A program made the translations under genes and the position numbers. A DNA stretch of 64,000 nt, from NCBI RefSeq assembly GCF_902635505.1, contig NC_045431.1, forward strand, positions 95,196,988 through 95,260,987. The letters run 5' to 3'. The notes beneath the pieces are model-generated. The model searched no databases. It was not told the origin of the DNA and was given only the letters and a program-made list of their open reading frames with translations. The DNA comes from Sarcophilus harrisii. Taxonomy: Eukaryota > Chordata > Mammalia > Dasyuromorphia > Dasyuridae. How positions within the stretch are numbered: position 1 is the stretch's first letter; each line of letters starts with the position of its first letter. Shown one piece after another: positions 34,741 to 45,548 of this stretch.

Positions 34741-35734
34741 GTTCTAGATGCAATCTGATCTAGACCTATAATTTTATTTTTACACGTAATTCCAGGTGAG
34801 AAAATTCACTGAACTAATTATAATACACAACTGTCTTCAATATAGGGCCTTAAGAGATTTAAATGCCTGAGATACTTGGGGGGAAGGGATTAGTTCATAA
34901 TTGTACAGCTAAAATGTCCATTTGAATATAGGTCTAATTTTCTCTCCCTTTTGCCATGCTAACTCTTAGACACTGATCTAATTTCTAATGTTCCTTTCCA
35001 ATACAATTCTTGGACTAAAACTGGTAATTTGTACCATTCAATAATATTGCTTTCTGTTTATATTTTAATGTAATTAATCCTCATGCTAAATTACACATTT
35101 CCCAATTTAAATAGTTAAAATCTTTTGAATATTGCTTCAGAATTTGATTTCCTTTATGTGCCTAGGTGTTCACTTAATGTTGGATTTTTTAAAAAAAATT
35201 GTAATACTTGGATTTTGTAGGCTTTATATTCATTTCTGATAACTTCATGCAAGTAGTCTCCTCCCACCAACAATTATAACCCAGTACCCAACAACTGTGT
35301 TTCCAGATTCTTCAAAAATCAATTTTATAGAGAAAGTCATTTTCCCACCCACAAAAAACTTGTTGCTAAATAAATTCATCCAAGATAGGTATGTTAAAAA
35401 ATTGACCATATTTAATTGGTTTTAGAAATAGCATGCTCCATCCTTTTGTACAACAGTTATGTTCATGGGGGCAAAAAATGTTCTATTATGCAATATTATT
35501 CTAATTAAATATTAACAAGTGCAAACAAGTTTAAAAGTCTTTATAAAAAGCATTGGCCTAAAGGTAGAGATTTCTCCTCTTAAACTGCACTGAGGACCCA
35601 GCGGTTGCTTACATATCTAAATTGTCATTTTAAAAAATATGTTAGAAATTTTATGAAATAAATTTAAAGAAAAATATCTTGCTGTTGAGGATATAGTAGT
35701 TTTGTTCACATAAAATCATCATTGAGAAGTTTAA
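34741..35734. other. Unassigned DNA just beyond the SPOCK3 3' end
   Basis: Repeat-poor and AT-rich, with no gene recognised. If the poly-A site used is further out than assumed here, part of this would be 3' UTR. Confidence 0.4.
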
Positions 35735-37278
35735 TTTGGTTACGAGTCTTTATTTTGCAAACTATACATAAACAGTAAAAAAGAAAATGTCTTGTACTTT
35801 TAATATTACATAAGGGAAACATTAAAGTTTGTGTTTATGTATATAAATCAAATGCAAAAAGAAATTAGTAGATTTTCCTTTGAACTGACTGCAGATGAAA
35901 ACTAGGGAAACCCGTGATTCACTGTTGAAATTAAATGACCAGTCATGTAACATTAAACAGGTAGCTCCAATTTGATCATGGGCACAAAGCCATAGGTCAG
36001 ACATGAATGAACGTGGTGGATTTCCAAGATGTCTACACAATTAATTAACATGCTAACATAAATACAGTGATTAAAGTAATTTTCTCTACAGTTAACTTTT
36101 AAATGCTACTTTACACGAGAATCATAATCTAGTCCACACGGTAATTACATAATGATAGAAAGAAAAAAGAAAACGAACTCATTTTCTTCATTCCAGCAGC
36201 AGTACCTATACTGGCATTAATTTGGTAACTGGGTGTGCTTAGCAATTGCCTAATATCCTAAATTGGTATGCATGCTAAAAATCTTTCTATTTCTAGTTTG
36301 CAAGGCACCTTACAATAATACGTTCTCTAAGTTTCTGTACTACTAACTGAAAGTGACAGAACTTTAAGTTAAAAATGCAATTTCCCCCTTGAAGATGAGA
36401 AAAATAGATGAAATTAAGACTTTCAAGTTGGCCTTTGGACAAATGTCATTCCATGTGAAGGCTATTTTTAATGAGCATTTGACTCTGCCTTTTCATGTCC
36501 AATACTTGATGTTAAATTGCTGGTTAGAGAGCTCAAGAAACCCAAGAAAAGAGAAGTGATCATGCTCCTTGGGAAAGTATAAGTCTACATGAGACTGGCA
36601 TTAACATGGAAAATAAAAGAGGATAACAAAACTTTAATTTTTCTGGAACACAAAGAGTGCCCATATTACTGTTTTTGTCCAATATCCTGTCAGAGCCAGA
36701 ATCATTTTACAACTAAAAACATGAGAGTAAACACAAAGGAGGACTTTACAACAGTCTCTTTGTTGCCTTACTCTATAGAATCCACCTTGTCTCTGCATCC
36801 CTGATTTACTTTTATTTTATGAGACACTACTTTGGCATAGCAATTTTTGGAATAATTGCTGATCACCAGGTCCTGCTTAATTAGGGGGGAAATCCCTGGA
36901 TCTAGCCATTGTTAAGTGAAAGTGAGGCCACATGCAGTTCCAAATCATGACAAATATTCATTTTTGGGAAGTGTTTTTGTTTTTAATATGTTGGTTGTCT
37001 TTATTTTTAGCACATTTTTAGTAGCACATCATATCTTTCTTCTTGCTAGACATCCAATGTGTTTTCTTCTGCTCATAGGCATATAAAAACTCAAAAGCCT
37101 ATAAATGATTCTTATTTAAACAAATAAAGTCTATGACTCCAGCTGCAATATTTGAAATAATTATACAAAATATACATGTAGTTTAGAATCCTTTTGATCT
37201 TAGGAAACAGAGCATTTTTCAATGGAATATCACCATGTGAATTTTAGAAAGGGTAGAATTCATTAACCATGGACATTG
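35735..37278 (-). other. SPOCK3: Probable SPOCK3 3' UTR
   Basis: The stretch from the stop codon down to the candidate poly-A signal at 35749-35754 holds no recognisable SINE, L1 or L2, in sharp contrast with the density elsewhere. This is what is expected of a conserved 3' UTR. The implied length, about 1.5 kb, is reasonable for this gene. Earlier AATAAA candidates on the minus strand lie at plus 37000-37005 and 36811-36816 and could give shorter transcripts. The end point is inferred. Confidence 0.5.
35749..35754 (-). promoter_or_regulatory. SPOCK3: Candidate polyadenylation signal AATAAA for SPOCK3
   Basis: The minus strand reads TGCAAAATAAAGACTCG. It is the most distal AATAAA within the repeat-poor stretch after the stop codon. 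Two other AATAAA hexamers lie closer to the stop (plus 37000-37005 and 36811-36816). Choosing this one is inference. Confidence 0.4.
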
Positions 37279-37445
37279 TCAAATATAGCCATCATGGTCA
37301 TCATCATCATCATCATCCCCTTCATCCTCATCATCATCTTCAATTTCATCTTCATCATTCATTATATCATCTTCATCATCCTCATCATCTGTCCATTCAT
37401 GGAAATCTCCACTGGCAAAATCTCCTGATGTTTCTAAGTCAATAG
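37279..37445 (-). CDS. SPOCK3: SPOCK3 last coding exon: Ser-Gly sites and acidic tail
   Basis: Testican-3 is a secreted Ca-binding heparan sulfate proteoglycan, best known in brain. Work on the family reports that testican-3 and its N-Tes variant inhibit activation of pro-MMP2 by MT-MMPs. This exon has acceptor TTTTTCAG|CT, runs 167 bp to a TGA at 37279-37281, and begins in phase 1, so G from the previous exon plus CT gives Ala. It encodes 54 residues after that Ala: IDLETSGDFASGDFHEWTDD in outline, then a run of Asp/Glu with IMNDEDEIE in it, and ends HDGYI. The two Ser-Gly pairs in acidic context are the likely heparan sulfate sites. The EWTDDEDDEDD stretch identifies SPOCK3 over SPOCK1 and SPOCK2. 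A run of seven Asp replaces the Gly-broken run I recall for the human protein. Confidence 0.95.
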
Positions 37446-38109
37446 CTGAAAAATAAACAGCATGATCAATTGATTAAATATTATCTAAAAATAATTAACA
37501 TGATTGTGTTGAATTTATATCTGACATTCATAGAAAATTCAACATTGGTAAAACTATATTAAAATTTTAAAAATCCATATGATTCTATTATTCAGGAGGT
37601 TGGCATTGACTCTATTTAAGCCAACTAATAACTTCAGGCAGGAAATCAAGACATTAAAGAGCTGTCACTTTAAATTGTATGGTGGCTTACAGTTTTCAGT
37701 GGGTTTGGTTCATTTGGTTCTCACAATAACCTTGTGAAGTATGTGCCATGTACAATACAAACATTTTAACTTTTCCAATCCATTTACAGCACAACTTTAG
37801 TAATTATAGCAATTTATTTGTCATTAATATAAATGAATGAAGGAATGAATTACAGAAAATATCTCTAGATGGATTATGTAATTACAAAATATGTCTTCAT
37901 TCTATTTAAAAACAGTACCATAGATTTACTGAAAATAAGAAAAGCCAAATTGGATCAAGTGACAGAATATAAAAATACACAAAGTGGAACAAGCAAAGTG
38001 CATTTGCAAATGTTGAAAAGGAAAAAAAAATAACTCTTTTCCTCTTCTCCCTCACCAAAGTAAAGAGACTGATTGTGATTGAATCCCAATAATAATACAT
38101 ATATTACAA

Positions 38110-38325
38110 AGTTAGCATTTTAGATGTATTTTTCCTCTGAGTTTCACTATAACCCTGTGAGATAAGTAATATAAGAATCATTATCCCTATTTGATAAAAT
38201 TGAGTCTCAGACAATGAAAATAATTTGCCTGAGTTTGCAAAGCTAATAAGTGATGCAGTCAGAACCTGGCTCCATTTCTAATGATATAAATGTATTATTC
38301 TTTCTACTGAACTAATAATAATGAG
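38110..38325 (-). mobile_element. MIR-like SINE, antisense, intronic
   Basis: 'gagtttcactataaccctgtgagataagtaatataagaatcattatccctatttgataaaattgagtctcag', 'aatttgcctgagtttgcaaagctaataagtg' and 'tattctttctactgaacta' follow the antisense MIR order. Confidence 0.65.
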
Positions 38326-40129
38326 GATGTTGATGATGATAAATTGTTACTAGTCATCTAAAATATTTTAAAGAATGCCTATGTTGAATAGTTTATATAA
38401 AAATTACAATTGGGTCCTTATCTCTTAATGTTTCCATGAACTTGGAAATATTTGACAATATGTGTTAAGAAGATGATTCAGTATGAAATTGGCCTCCTCT
38501 AATCTTTTGATTGTGAATATCAACCAAGAGATCTTTGTTCAAGAACTCTCCTCAACCCAATACAATAAATTAATTTTAATTAACATCTTCACAAAATTCT
38601 ACATAGGTCAAAATAGGTCAAAAAACTAAAATCTCTATCTGTAATTAGAATTCAAAATATTAAAAACTTGTGCTTTGATCTCTGTGAAGACTCACTGATA
38701 TGGATTCCAATCTATTAAAATTTTCATAGGGGATTTTCATGTACTGACATGATACCAAAAAAAGTCATTAATTTGTTGTTGACCATAGAATTTTGAAAAT
38801 ATTGTATTCTAGAATGTAATCTTGTTTTTTTTTTAAACCAGAGCTGTGATAACATTGGTTTAGAAAGCTTCCAGGAAAGGAATTGTCTCTACTAATAAAG
38901 ATCAATACTGGTTCAGCAATTTATAGTCTAAGAAAGATGTCATAGAAATCTAGGAGATGACTTTTTCCAAGTCACACAGATACCAGGACCAGAGGCAGCT
39001 GCAGATCCTTCAATCATGGAAGCAGTCTGTCTCTAGGCTTGTACTCCAAACACTTTAAATTTGTTAGCACTTCCTAGGACCAGTATTCTCCCTTCCTAGC
39101 CTTTGAAAGGTTAAGAGCAGCTTTACAACACAATAAACTATGTTTAAGTATAAAATTATGATTTCTCCTCATAAAATGTTTCATTTATGGATCCACATCT
39201 AAATAATATCACTGTAATATAATTTAGAATTTTAAGTTTGTTTTATACTTGTATAAAAGTACTTCTCTTTGTATGTATGTTTAAGCAGTAATTATTTTTG
39301 AGTTTTTAAATATTTTTTTTTCTTTTTCACATTTCTAATCAAGTCCATTAGCACAGAGTCTAAGCCCTTTAGATTTAAGAGGAATGGGAGACAAAGAAAT
39401 TTCCCATATGCTATGCCATTTCACATGTACCAATATGGGAAGGGGTATACAACAAAGATAATGTAATTACAGAGGCTTTGGCCACCATATTTTGGGGGTC
39501 AGAACAACTTCGCTCTGGGAGGTCATAAGTTGAAATTGATGTTTATTAACTTTCTTAAAACATTTTTCTTTTGTTGTAATTTTCCTGTTAAATAATCTTA
39601 TATATAAGAAAGAACTATAGTGTGGTGGCAATAGCTGTAGCTAGTCACCATACAAAAATCTAAATCCTGTCACTTTTTGCCTATATAACTTTCAGCAATT
39701 CACTTTACTTTTTTGGGTCTCTGTTTTTCCATCAGGAGTGGCAAATACTTACTGAATAGTCAGTGTTGAGAGTAAAAAATACACTACCCTTAAGTCAGAG
39801 GATTTGAGTTCAGGTCCTTTTTCACTCACTATAAGATCAAAAGATTTCAAGGTGAACGGAAGTGGAAAGAATTATTTTGAATCAGAGGACTATAAGTCAT
39901 GTCTCAGTTTAGCCTCTTATAACTCACATAGTATGCACCTAATGCATACATTTTCATTTATTCATTAATCTCTGAGTTGAACCTACATTTTCTCATTTGT
40001 AAAGAGCTAAGAGGAGCTGTTGAACAGACATGAATTCTAGGATACCTTCTAGTTTTAAATCTGTGATCACATGATGTTTCCATTGACTATAGTATTAAAT
40101 GTAGAATAAATTCCTTAGTTATACTTTTA
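38326..40129. other. Unassigned intronic DNA
   Basis: No repeat recognised with confidence. A degraded SINE may lie near 39600-39800 ('gtggtggcaatagctgtagctagtc...cactttttgcctatataactttcagcaattcactt'). Confidence 0.35.
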
Positions 40130-40430
40130 ATTTTCTATAGAATGTCACCAACCTACATTTCCAATCTTGTGTCATTCTATTTATCTTGATGAACTCTATG
40201 TTCATCCCTATCTTGATTGTCTGAATTTTATACTGTTATCACCTATCTCCAGGATATTCACACAAGCTATACCTCAGTGTTAGAAAGTACTCTTTTTTTT
40301 AATCTCATCCTACTGTAAGCATTCTCTTTTTCCAGCAGGAAGTCTGACCTTTCAAGTTAAAATTCACCTCTTTCTCAACTTTTCCTAGAACACTTCTTGC
40401 TCACATCCATTGCCTCAATCAAACTGAAAC
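40130..40430 (+). mobile_element. L2 fragment
   Basis: 'ccaacctacatttccaatcttgtgtc' and 'ttccagcaggaagtctgacctttcaagttaaaattcacctctttctcaacttttcctagaaca' follow the L2 order that ends in 'tcaagtcccagctcaaa...cctcctccagg'. Diverged. Confidence 0.45.
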
Positions 40431-40439
40431 CTATGAAAA

Positions 40440-40665
40440 GACATTAGTTTTAAAAGGTCAAGGTCATCTGCTGCATCCAGTACTATATCCAGTCATTCTG
40501 ATCTACATTTTTCCCCTAGATACAGATGTCTCTGGAAGACAGAATGAGACTGATAACTTTGCACAGTGCTTCCTCACTCAACTCCAATTTACTTGCATGT
40601 CATGGCAGCCCCTCTCTGATGTCATGGTTGTCTTTGTGAATTAAGTACAAACAAGAACAACAATA
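40440..40665 (+). mobile_element. Unnamed interspersed repeat family, copy 3
   Basis: Shares with 15180-15465 the blocks 'ggtcaaggtcatctgctgcatccagtac', 'gtctctggaagacagaatgagactgataactttgcacagtgcttcctcactcaactccaattta', 'catgtcatggcagcccctctctgatgtcatgg' and an A/C-rich end 'acaaacaagaacaacaata'. Confidence 0.65.
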
Positions 40666-41383
40666 GTTTCCTACATACTTATAATTATGCCTTTAACACA
40701 ATATTTGGCAAATGTTTGTAGAATTGGATTCTCCAGATGTTAATAAAACAGATTCCAATCAACTAATCAGTAAGCATTTATTTAAAAAGAATTTTTCCAA
40801 AGCAGTATTTGTAAACAACTTAATAATATATAAAACTTTGTATAATATAGAAAACTAAAAACAGCTTTATAATAATTGCTATTTTTGTTGCTACTTTCAT
40901 TATTATATCATTATCACCATTATATTTTACTACTATAAATAAGGTGTTTTTCTTAACACTGGTCTTAGACACAATTAAGACACAACAATCATCCCTGTTC
41001 TTAAGGACTTTAAAATCTAATGAAGGAATCAACATTTACATATATATGTATATATGCATCAGCATATATAAGTTGTATTTTGAATCATTAGAAAGCAGCT
41101 TTCCACTGATTACTGAGGAGACCAGAAACGTACTTTTGTAGGAGGTAGTACTTGAGCTCATCAGAATTTGAAAGAGTAGGATTCAAATAGGTTAGTAATC
41201 TAGGACCATAGGAACATGGAAGTTAGTTAAAAGCCTGGAAATTTAGTTCAGCATCTTTTGGTGAAATTCTATTTTTACTTATTACCTATGCAGATTGCTC
41301 TTTCTCTTCTAAGCATTACTTTCAATGGTCTTCTCAATCATTGATGTGTGCATAATGGATAAAGACAATGCACTTCTGCTTAC

Positions 41384-41524
41384 CACAGTCTGCTGTTGCG
41401 CCATTTGTTCTAGATCCTGTTACCTCATTGCCATATCTGTCCACACACCAGCACTGTCCTAAACCACCATGGCACTGAGTTGGTTTATAATAACCATCTT
41501 GATCACATAATGGAATATACTGCC
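41384..41524 (-). CDS. SPOCK3: SPOCK3 exon: C-terminal part of the thyroglobulin type-1 domain
   Basis: 141 bp, acceptor ATCCACAG|GG and donor GACTGTG|GTAAGC. It starts in phase 1 (G from the preceding exon plus GG gives Gly) and ends in phase 1 (G joins CT of the last exon, Ala). Residues begin GQYIPLCDQDGYYKPTQCHG and continue through the hallmark QCWCVD motif to a final ADC. This supplies five of the six cysteines of a thyroglobulin type-1 repeat. In the family this domain follows the follistatin-like and extracellular Ca-binding domains, and related domains bind or inhibit proteases. The CWCV motif and the flanking exons make the call firm. Confidence 0.96.
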
Positions 41525-41589
41525 CTGTGGATGTTACAGAATATGAATTAGAGTTATTAGTCTTCTTTTCTATTCATAGAATTGAGAGC

Positions 41590-41727
41590 TAGAGGGAACC
41601 TAGTAGATTATCTAATTAATTTCTTATTTTATAAATAGGAAAATGGAGAGTCAGCTAGATTACTTGCTTGCTCAAGTCAAACAGCTAGTCAGTGTCAAAG
41701 GTAGGAATTGAATTTAGGTTCTCTATT
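41590..41727 (-). mobile_element. MIR-like SINE, antisense, intronic
   Basis: 'gagctagagggaacctagtagattatctaattaatttcttattttataaataggaaaatgg', 'tgcttgctcaagtcaaacagctag' and 'ggtaggaattgaatttagg' follow the antisense MIR order. Confidence 0.65.
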
Positions 41728-41729
41728 TT

Positions 41730-41988
41730 GTTCAGTTGTTTATAAGTTGTGTCCTGACTCATCATCGCCTCATTTGGGGTTTTCTCAATAAAGATACTGG
41801 AGTTGCTTGTTATTTTCTTCTCCAGCTTATTTCACAGATAAGAAACTGATACATACAGTTAAGTGACTTGCCCAGGGTCACACAGCTGGTAAGTATTTGA
41901 TTCCATATTTGAATTTAGCAAAATGATTCTTTCTGACTTCAGGTCCAGCACTCTATCCATTGTACCATCCAGCTGCCCTTCTCTGATT
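41730..41988 (-). mobile_element. tRNA-derived SINE, antisense, near full length
   Basis: 'ttgttcagttgtttataagttgtgtcctgactc', 'tttggggttttctcaataaagatactggagttgc', 'gttaagtgacttgcccagggtcacacagctggtaag' and the complete head 'ggtccagcactctatccattgtaccatccagctgcc'. It is a good reference for the SINE split by the LTR at 5204-5603. Confidence 0.88.
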
Positions 41989-42064
41989 ATAGAATCAATT
42001 CTTTTTTAACAAGAATATTGTGGTTGTATTATCCATAGGATGAAAATAACAGTTCTAAATAGCA

Positions 42065-42285
42065 TTAATACAGTGCTTTACGATTTACAGAGCACTTTAT
42101 TAATCTCATTTTATCCTCAAAGCAATCTTGATAGGTAGGTGCTATTATGAGGAAACCAAGGCAAACAAAGCCAAATGACTATCTTAGCCACACAAATCTG
42201 GTAAATGTGGGAGGATGGATCGGAATTGAGTTCTTCCTGATTCCAGGCTGAACACTCTATCTACTATGTCACCTTGCTGTCTTTA
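42065..42285 (-). mobile_element. MIR-like SINE, antisense
   Basis: 'tacagtgctttacgatttacagagcactttattaatctcattttatcctcaaagcaatcttgataggtaggtgctattatgaggaaacc' and the head 'ccaggctgaacactctatctactatgtcaccttgctgtc'. Confidence 0.8.
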
Positions 42286-42899
42286 AAGAGAGCATTACAC
42301 TAGAGTATAAGGCTTTGAATAAGAAAGATCTGATTTTACTTATTATGTGACACTAGGTGTGCCACCCTGGATTTAACACAGATTACTCAATAAACTTTCT
42401 AGAATTTCTATAAAAGTGATAGGTTGAAACTTGTGCTAGGAGAGGGACTTTCTACACTGCAATTTCTACTGTAATGTGCATGATTCAAATGCTTCATTCA
42501 ATTTATTGGCCTCCTTAATTTACATAATTCACAACTTAAAAAGATTGGCTCAATTTGAGAAGAAAACCTCTACTCAGAGGATATTACATTATATGCGTCA
42601 AAAATGTATTTTTTCTAAAGTGTCAAAAATGACAGATCATGAGAAACCATGTGTTAAGATAATGAGACATTTCCTTTGTGATAAAATAACAACAGACCTT
42701 ACACTTACATTAATATCATGTAAACTGTTTCATTTATTGATACAATGTCTTCATTACTATTATGATTATTTGCTCTGTGATTCCTCATGTTTCTATTGTA
42801 TATTTGTGGAGTAACAAATGTCTTTAAAATTAAGGATGACTTACTCATCAAATTCAAAAGATTCATATTACTTAGGAAATAGAAAAATTCAACTAATTT

Positions 42900-43010
42900 A
42901 AAAAGTTATGTGATTCCAATAAGAATGAAAGTTCCTTGAAGGTAAAAACTATTGCTTCTGTAAATAAATTTAAACCTAGTAGAAACATATTAATTTTTTA
43001 TTGAATTGAA
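42900..43010 (+). mobile_element. L2 3'-end scrap
   Basis: 'gaaagttccttgaaggtaaaaactattgcttctgtaaa' and 'cctagtagaaacatattaattttttattgaattgaa' follow the L2 3'-end order ('ccttgagggcag...tagtaggtgctcaataaa...ttgaatgaa'). Diverged. Confidence 0.5.
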
Positions 43011-43658
43011 CTCATTGACATAACTAAAAATATGTAGCATCACAATTTCAGTATTTAAAATAAAATGAAAGGATTATTATACTGTAAGAACCCAGATATA
43101 TGTATGATATTGTAGATAAAATATAGGGAGTGTATTGGTTACACATTGGAACAATAACTGAGAATAATTTATATATTAAATATATTGAGAAATACTACAA
43201 ATGTACATATTTCAAAGAACACTAAGACTATTCATTATATTTTTAAGTTTATAAAATAATAAAAATGATTGAAATACCTAAACCTTATTTTTAAACTTAA
43301 ATATATTTAACTTAAAAACTTAAACAGAATCCCCCAATCCCAAGTCCTTAAAATGCAATCTAAAAATGGATTTAGAATTAACATTTTTTGCTGATGTTTT
43401 AACTTTAGCATTAAGATTCTTTTTTTACTTAATAAATTTAAAAATGAACATTATATTAGGGTAATAAAACAGACATGATATCTTTCAATAGGTAAGGTAA
43501 TAAAAGTAAGTTTAATAGCTTTCAAAAACTTCATAAATTTTGTTGCTGAAATTTAGTGTGGTCTATCTTTGTTGGATTAATATTGATTTTATGTTGCTGT
43601 TTCCCTGGGGTTATTTATGTAAGCAATAAAGCCTTCAAAAGAATGATCTATTGCTCAC

Positions 43659-43721
43659 CTAGGAGCTTCTTTACCACTGGCTGCTTCTGAATGTTGCTGA
43701 GCTCTGTCTGGCAAGGTGGGT
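43659..43721 (-). CDS. SPOCK3: SPOCK3 exon: start of the thyroglobulin type-1 domain
   Basis: 63 bp, acceptor CATTTCAG|AC and donor CTCCTAG|GTGAGC. It begins in phase 1 (AC completes what is GAC, Asp, in relatives) and ends in phase 1. It encodes PPCQTELSNIQKQPVVKKLLG when joined to the next exon, with the first cysteine of the thyroglobulin domain in PPCQ. The small symmetric exon and the TELSNIQK stretch match testican-3. The preceding exons (Ca-binding domain) were not found within the window, so the next intron is at least 20 kb long. Confidence 0.94.
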
Positions 43722-44444
43722 CTGAAATGACATTAAAAGTGTTAAGTTAAGCATTATAGTTGATTAGAGAAAATATAATGCCCGTTTCTTAAGATTTAAG
43801 TTTTTTTTTCTATCTTGGCTTTAGAGTATACACATATCATCCTTTAGGACAGTTTGCCTTATTTTAACAATTATTAGTAACAATTATTATGATTATTTTG
43901 ATACCAGATCATCTTCTGGACCCTCAAATGTCAGAAAAAGTATTAAAGCACCCACACAAAATATAATAGGCAATCAATAAATTATTATCATCACTATTAT
44001 CATTAATCTTGATATTGCAGTAAGATGATTCAAACTGGTTATTCGGTGTCAGATTGGCTAAATTCCCTTCCCCACAACTGAAAATTTCAAGGGATCAGGG
44101 AAGATGTATTTGGTCACCAGATAACACTGTATAAATAAATAAATATTGTCACATGATTTCAAGTTATATTATATAAATTCCAAACTATATACTATATAGT
44201 AAGACAATATTCACAAATTAAAGCTTTTTTTCTCTATTTGACTTAATTTTAGATAACATATAAATAAATAATCTCTATGTGCATTGTACATCTTTTATAT
44301 ACATACATATTACATATCATAAAAATAGTATTTCAAATCACAGTGAAGTTAAATTAGATTCTATTCCAGAGAAACTAAAATAATATAACAAAGCCTGGCA
44401 AATATAAAAATACTTAAATATAATCCTTATAAATTATTATTATT
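43722..44444 (-). other. SPOCK3: Start of the large upstream SPOCK3 intron, unassigned
   Basis: AT-rich sequence with no recognised repeat. The intron itself continues to the end of the window. I searched by eye for the expected preceding exon, which should encode a CDTYKDSL/NEWCYCF-like stretch, and did not find it. Confidence 0.6.
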
Positions 44445-44602
44445 ATTATTATTATTTTTTTTTTTGCTGAGGCAATTGGGATTAAGTGACTTGCCCAGGA
44501 TTACATAGCTAGGAAATGTTAAATGTCTGAGACCAGATTTGAACTCAGATCCTCCTGACTTCAGGGCTGGTGCTCTATCCACTGCACCAACTCGTTGCCC
44601 CA
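44445..44602 (-). mobile_element. Australian-type tRNA SINE (WSINE1-like), antisense
   Basis: Antisense tail of ATT triplets and poly-T (44445-44467), then 'gctgaggcaattgggattaagtgacttgcccaggattacatagctagg', 'gagaccagatttgaactcagatcctcctgacttcagggctggtgctctatccactgcaccaactcgttgcccc'. Same family as 31398-31590. Confidence 0.88.
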
Positions 44603-44697
44603 CAAATGACTTTTTAAATAATTTTACATGGGGTTTCTTTAATTTGAATTATATCATTATTAAAAATTCCAATTCCTTTTTGAGAAATCAGTCAAAG

Positions 44698-45532
44698 CAC
44701 TGATACATTGTTGGTGGAATTGTGAATACATCCAGCCATTCTGGAGAGTGATTTGGAACTATGCTCAAAAAGTTATCAAACTGTGCATACCTTTTGATCC
44801 GGCAGTGTTACTACTGGGCTTATATCCCAAAGAAATCTTAAAGAAAGGAAAGGGACCTGTATGTGCAAGAATATTTGTGGCAGCCCTCTTTGTAGTAGCC
44901 AGAAACTGGAAACAGAGCGGATGTCCATCAATTGGAGAATGACTGAACAAATTGTGGTATATGAATATTACGGAATATTACTTTTCTGTAAGAAATGACC
45001 AGCAGGATGATTTCAGAAAGGCCTGGAGAGACTTACATGAACTGATGCTGAGTGAAAGGAGCAGGACCAGGAGATCATTATATACCTCAACAACAATACT
45101 ATATGATGATCAGTTCTAATGGGTGCAGCCCTCTTTGGTGATGCAATGAACCAAATCGGCTCCAATAGAGCAGTAATGAATTGAACCAGTTGCACCCAGC
45201 GAAAGAACTCTGGGAGATGACTATGAACCACTACATAGACTTCCTAATCCCTCTATTTTTGTCTGCCTGCATTTTTGATTTCCTTCACAGACTAATTGCT
45301 CACTATTTCAAAGTCCGATTCTTTTTGTACAGCAAAATAACTGTATGGTCATGTATACATATATTGTATTTAACTTATGTTTAATATGTATTGGTCAACC
45401 TGCCATCTGGGGGAGGGGTTGGGGGGAAGGAAGGGAAAAATTGGAACAAAGGGTGTTGCAATTGTCAATGCTGAAAAATTACTCATGCATATATCTTGTA
45501 AATAAAAAGCTATAACAATAATAATAAAAAAA
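44698..45532 (+). mobile_element. Young 5'-truncated L1 (ORF2 end, 3' UTR, tail)
   Basis: Begins inside the ORF2 C-terminal region ('cactgatacattgttggtggaattgtgaat') and runs through 'gcagccctctttgtagtagcc', 'atgaactgatgctgagtgaaagg' and the 3' UTR to 'cttgtaaataaaaagctataacaataataataaaaa'. It is flanked by an exact 16-bp target duplication, gagaaatcagtcaaag, at 44682-44697 and 45533-45548. The intact duplication and low divergence show a fairly recent insertion by target-primed reverse transcription into the SPOCK3 intron, antisense to the gene. Open frames within it (44748-44942 plus and others) are ORF2 remnants. Confidence 0.93.
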
Positions 45533-45548
45533 GAGAAATCAGTCAAAG

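Larger units (their letters stand above)
37446..41383 (-). other. SPOCK3: SPOCK3 intron between the thyroglobulin exon and the last exon
   Basis: 3,938 bp. On the minus strand it starts GTAAGC at 41383 and ends TTTTTCAG before 37445. It holds MIR-like pieces (37680-37750, 38110-38325), L2 (40130-40430) and one copy of the unnamed repeat (40440-40665). The rest is unassigned. Open frames here (for example 37906-38100 and 40820-41035, minus) match no known protein. Confidence 0.85.
41525..43658 (-). other. SPOCK3: SPOCK3 intron within the thyroglobulin domain
   Basis: 2,134 bp, from donor GTGAGC (at 43658 downward) to acceptor CATCCACAG. It contains three antisense SINEs in a row (41590-42285) and an L2 scrap (42900-43010). 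The open frame 42476-42814 plus is antisense to the gene and shows no recognisable domain. Confidence 0.85.

Noticed and set aside
37291-37395. TCA-rich tract looking like a simple repeat or CRISPR-like array
   Set aside because: It is the coding triplet repeat of the SPOCK3 acidic tail on the other strand. There is no repeat-spacer structure.
42476-42814. A 112-codon frame on the plus strand inside the SPOCK3 intron
   Set aside because: No domain, no splice or promoter context, antisense to the gene; likely chance.
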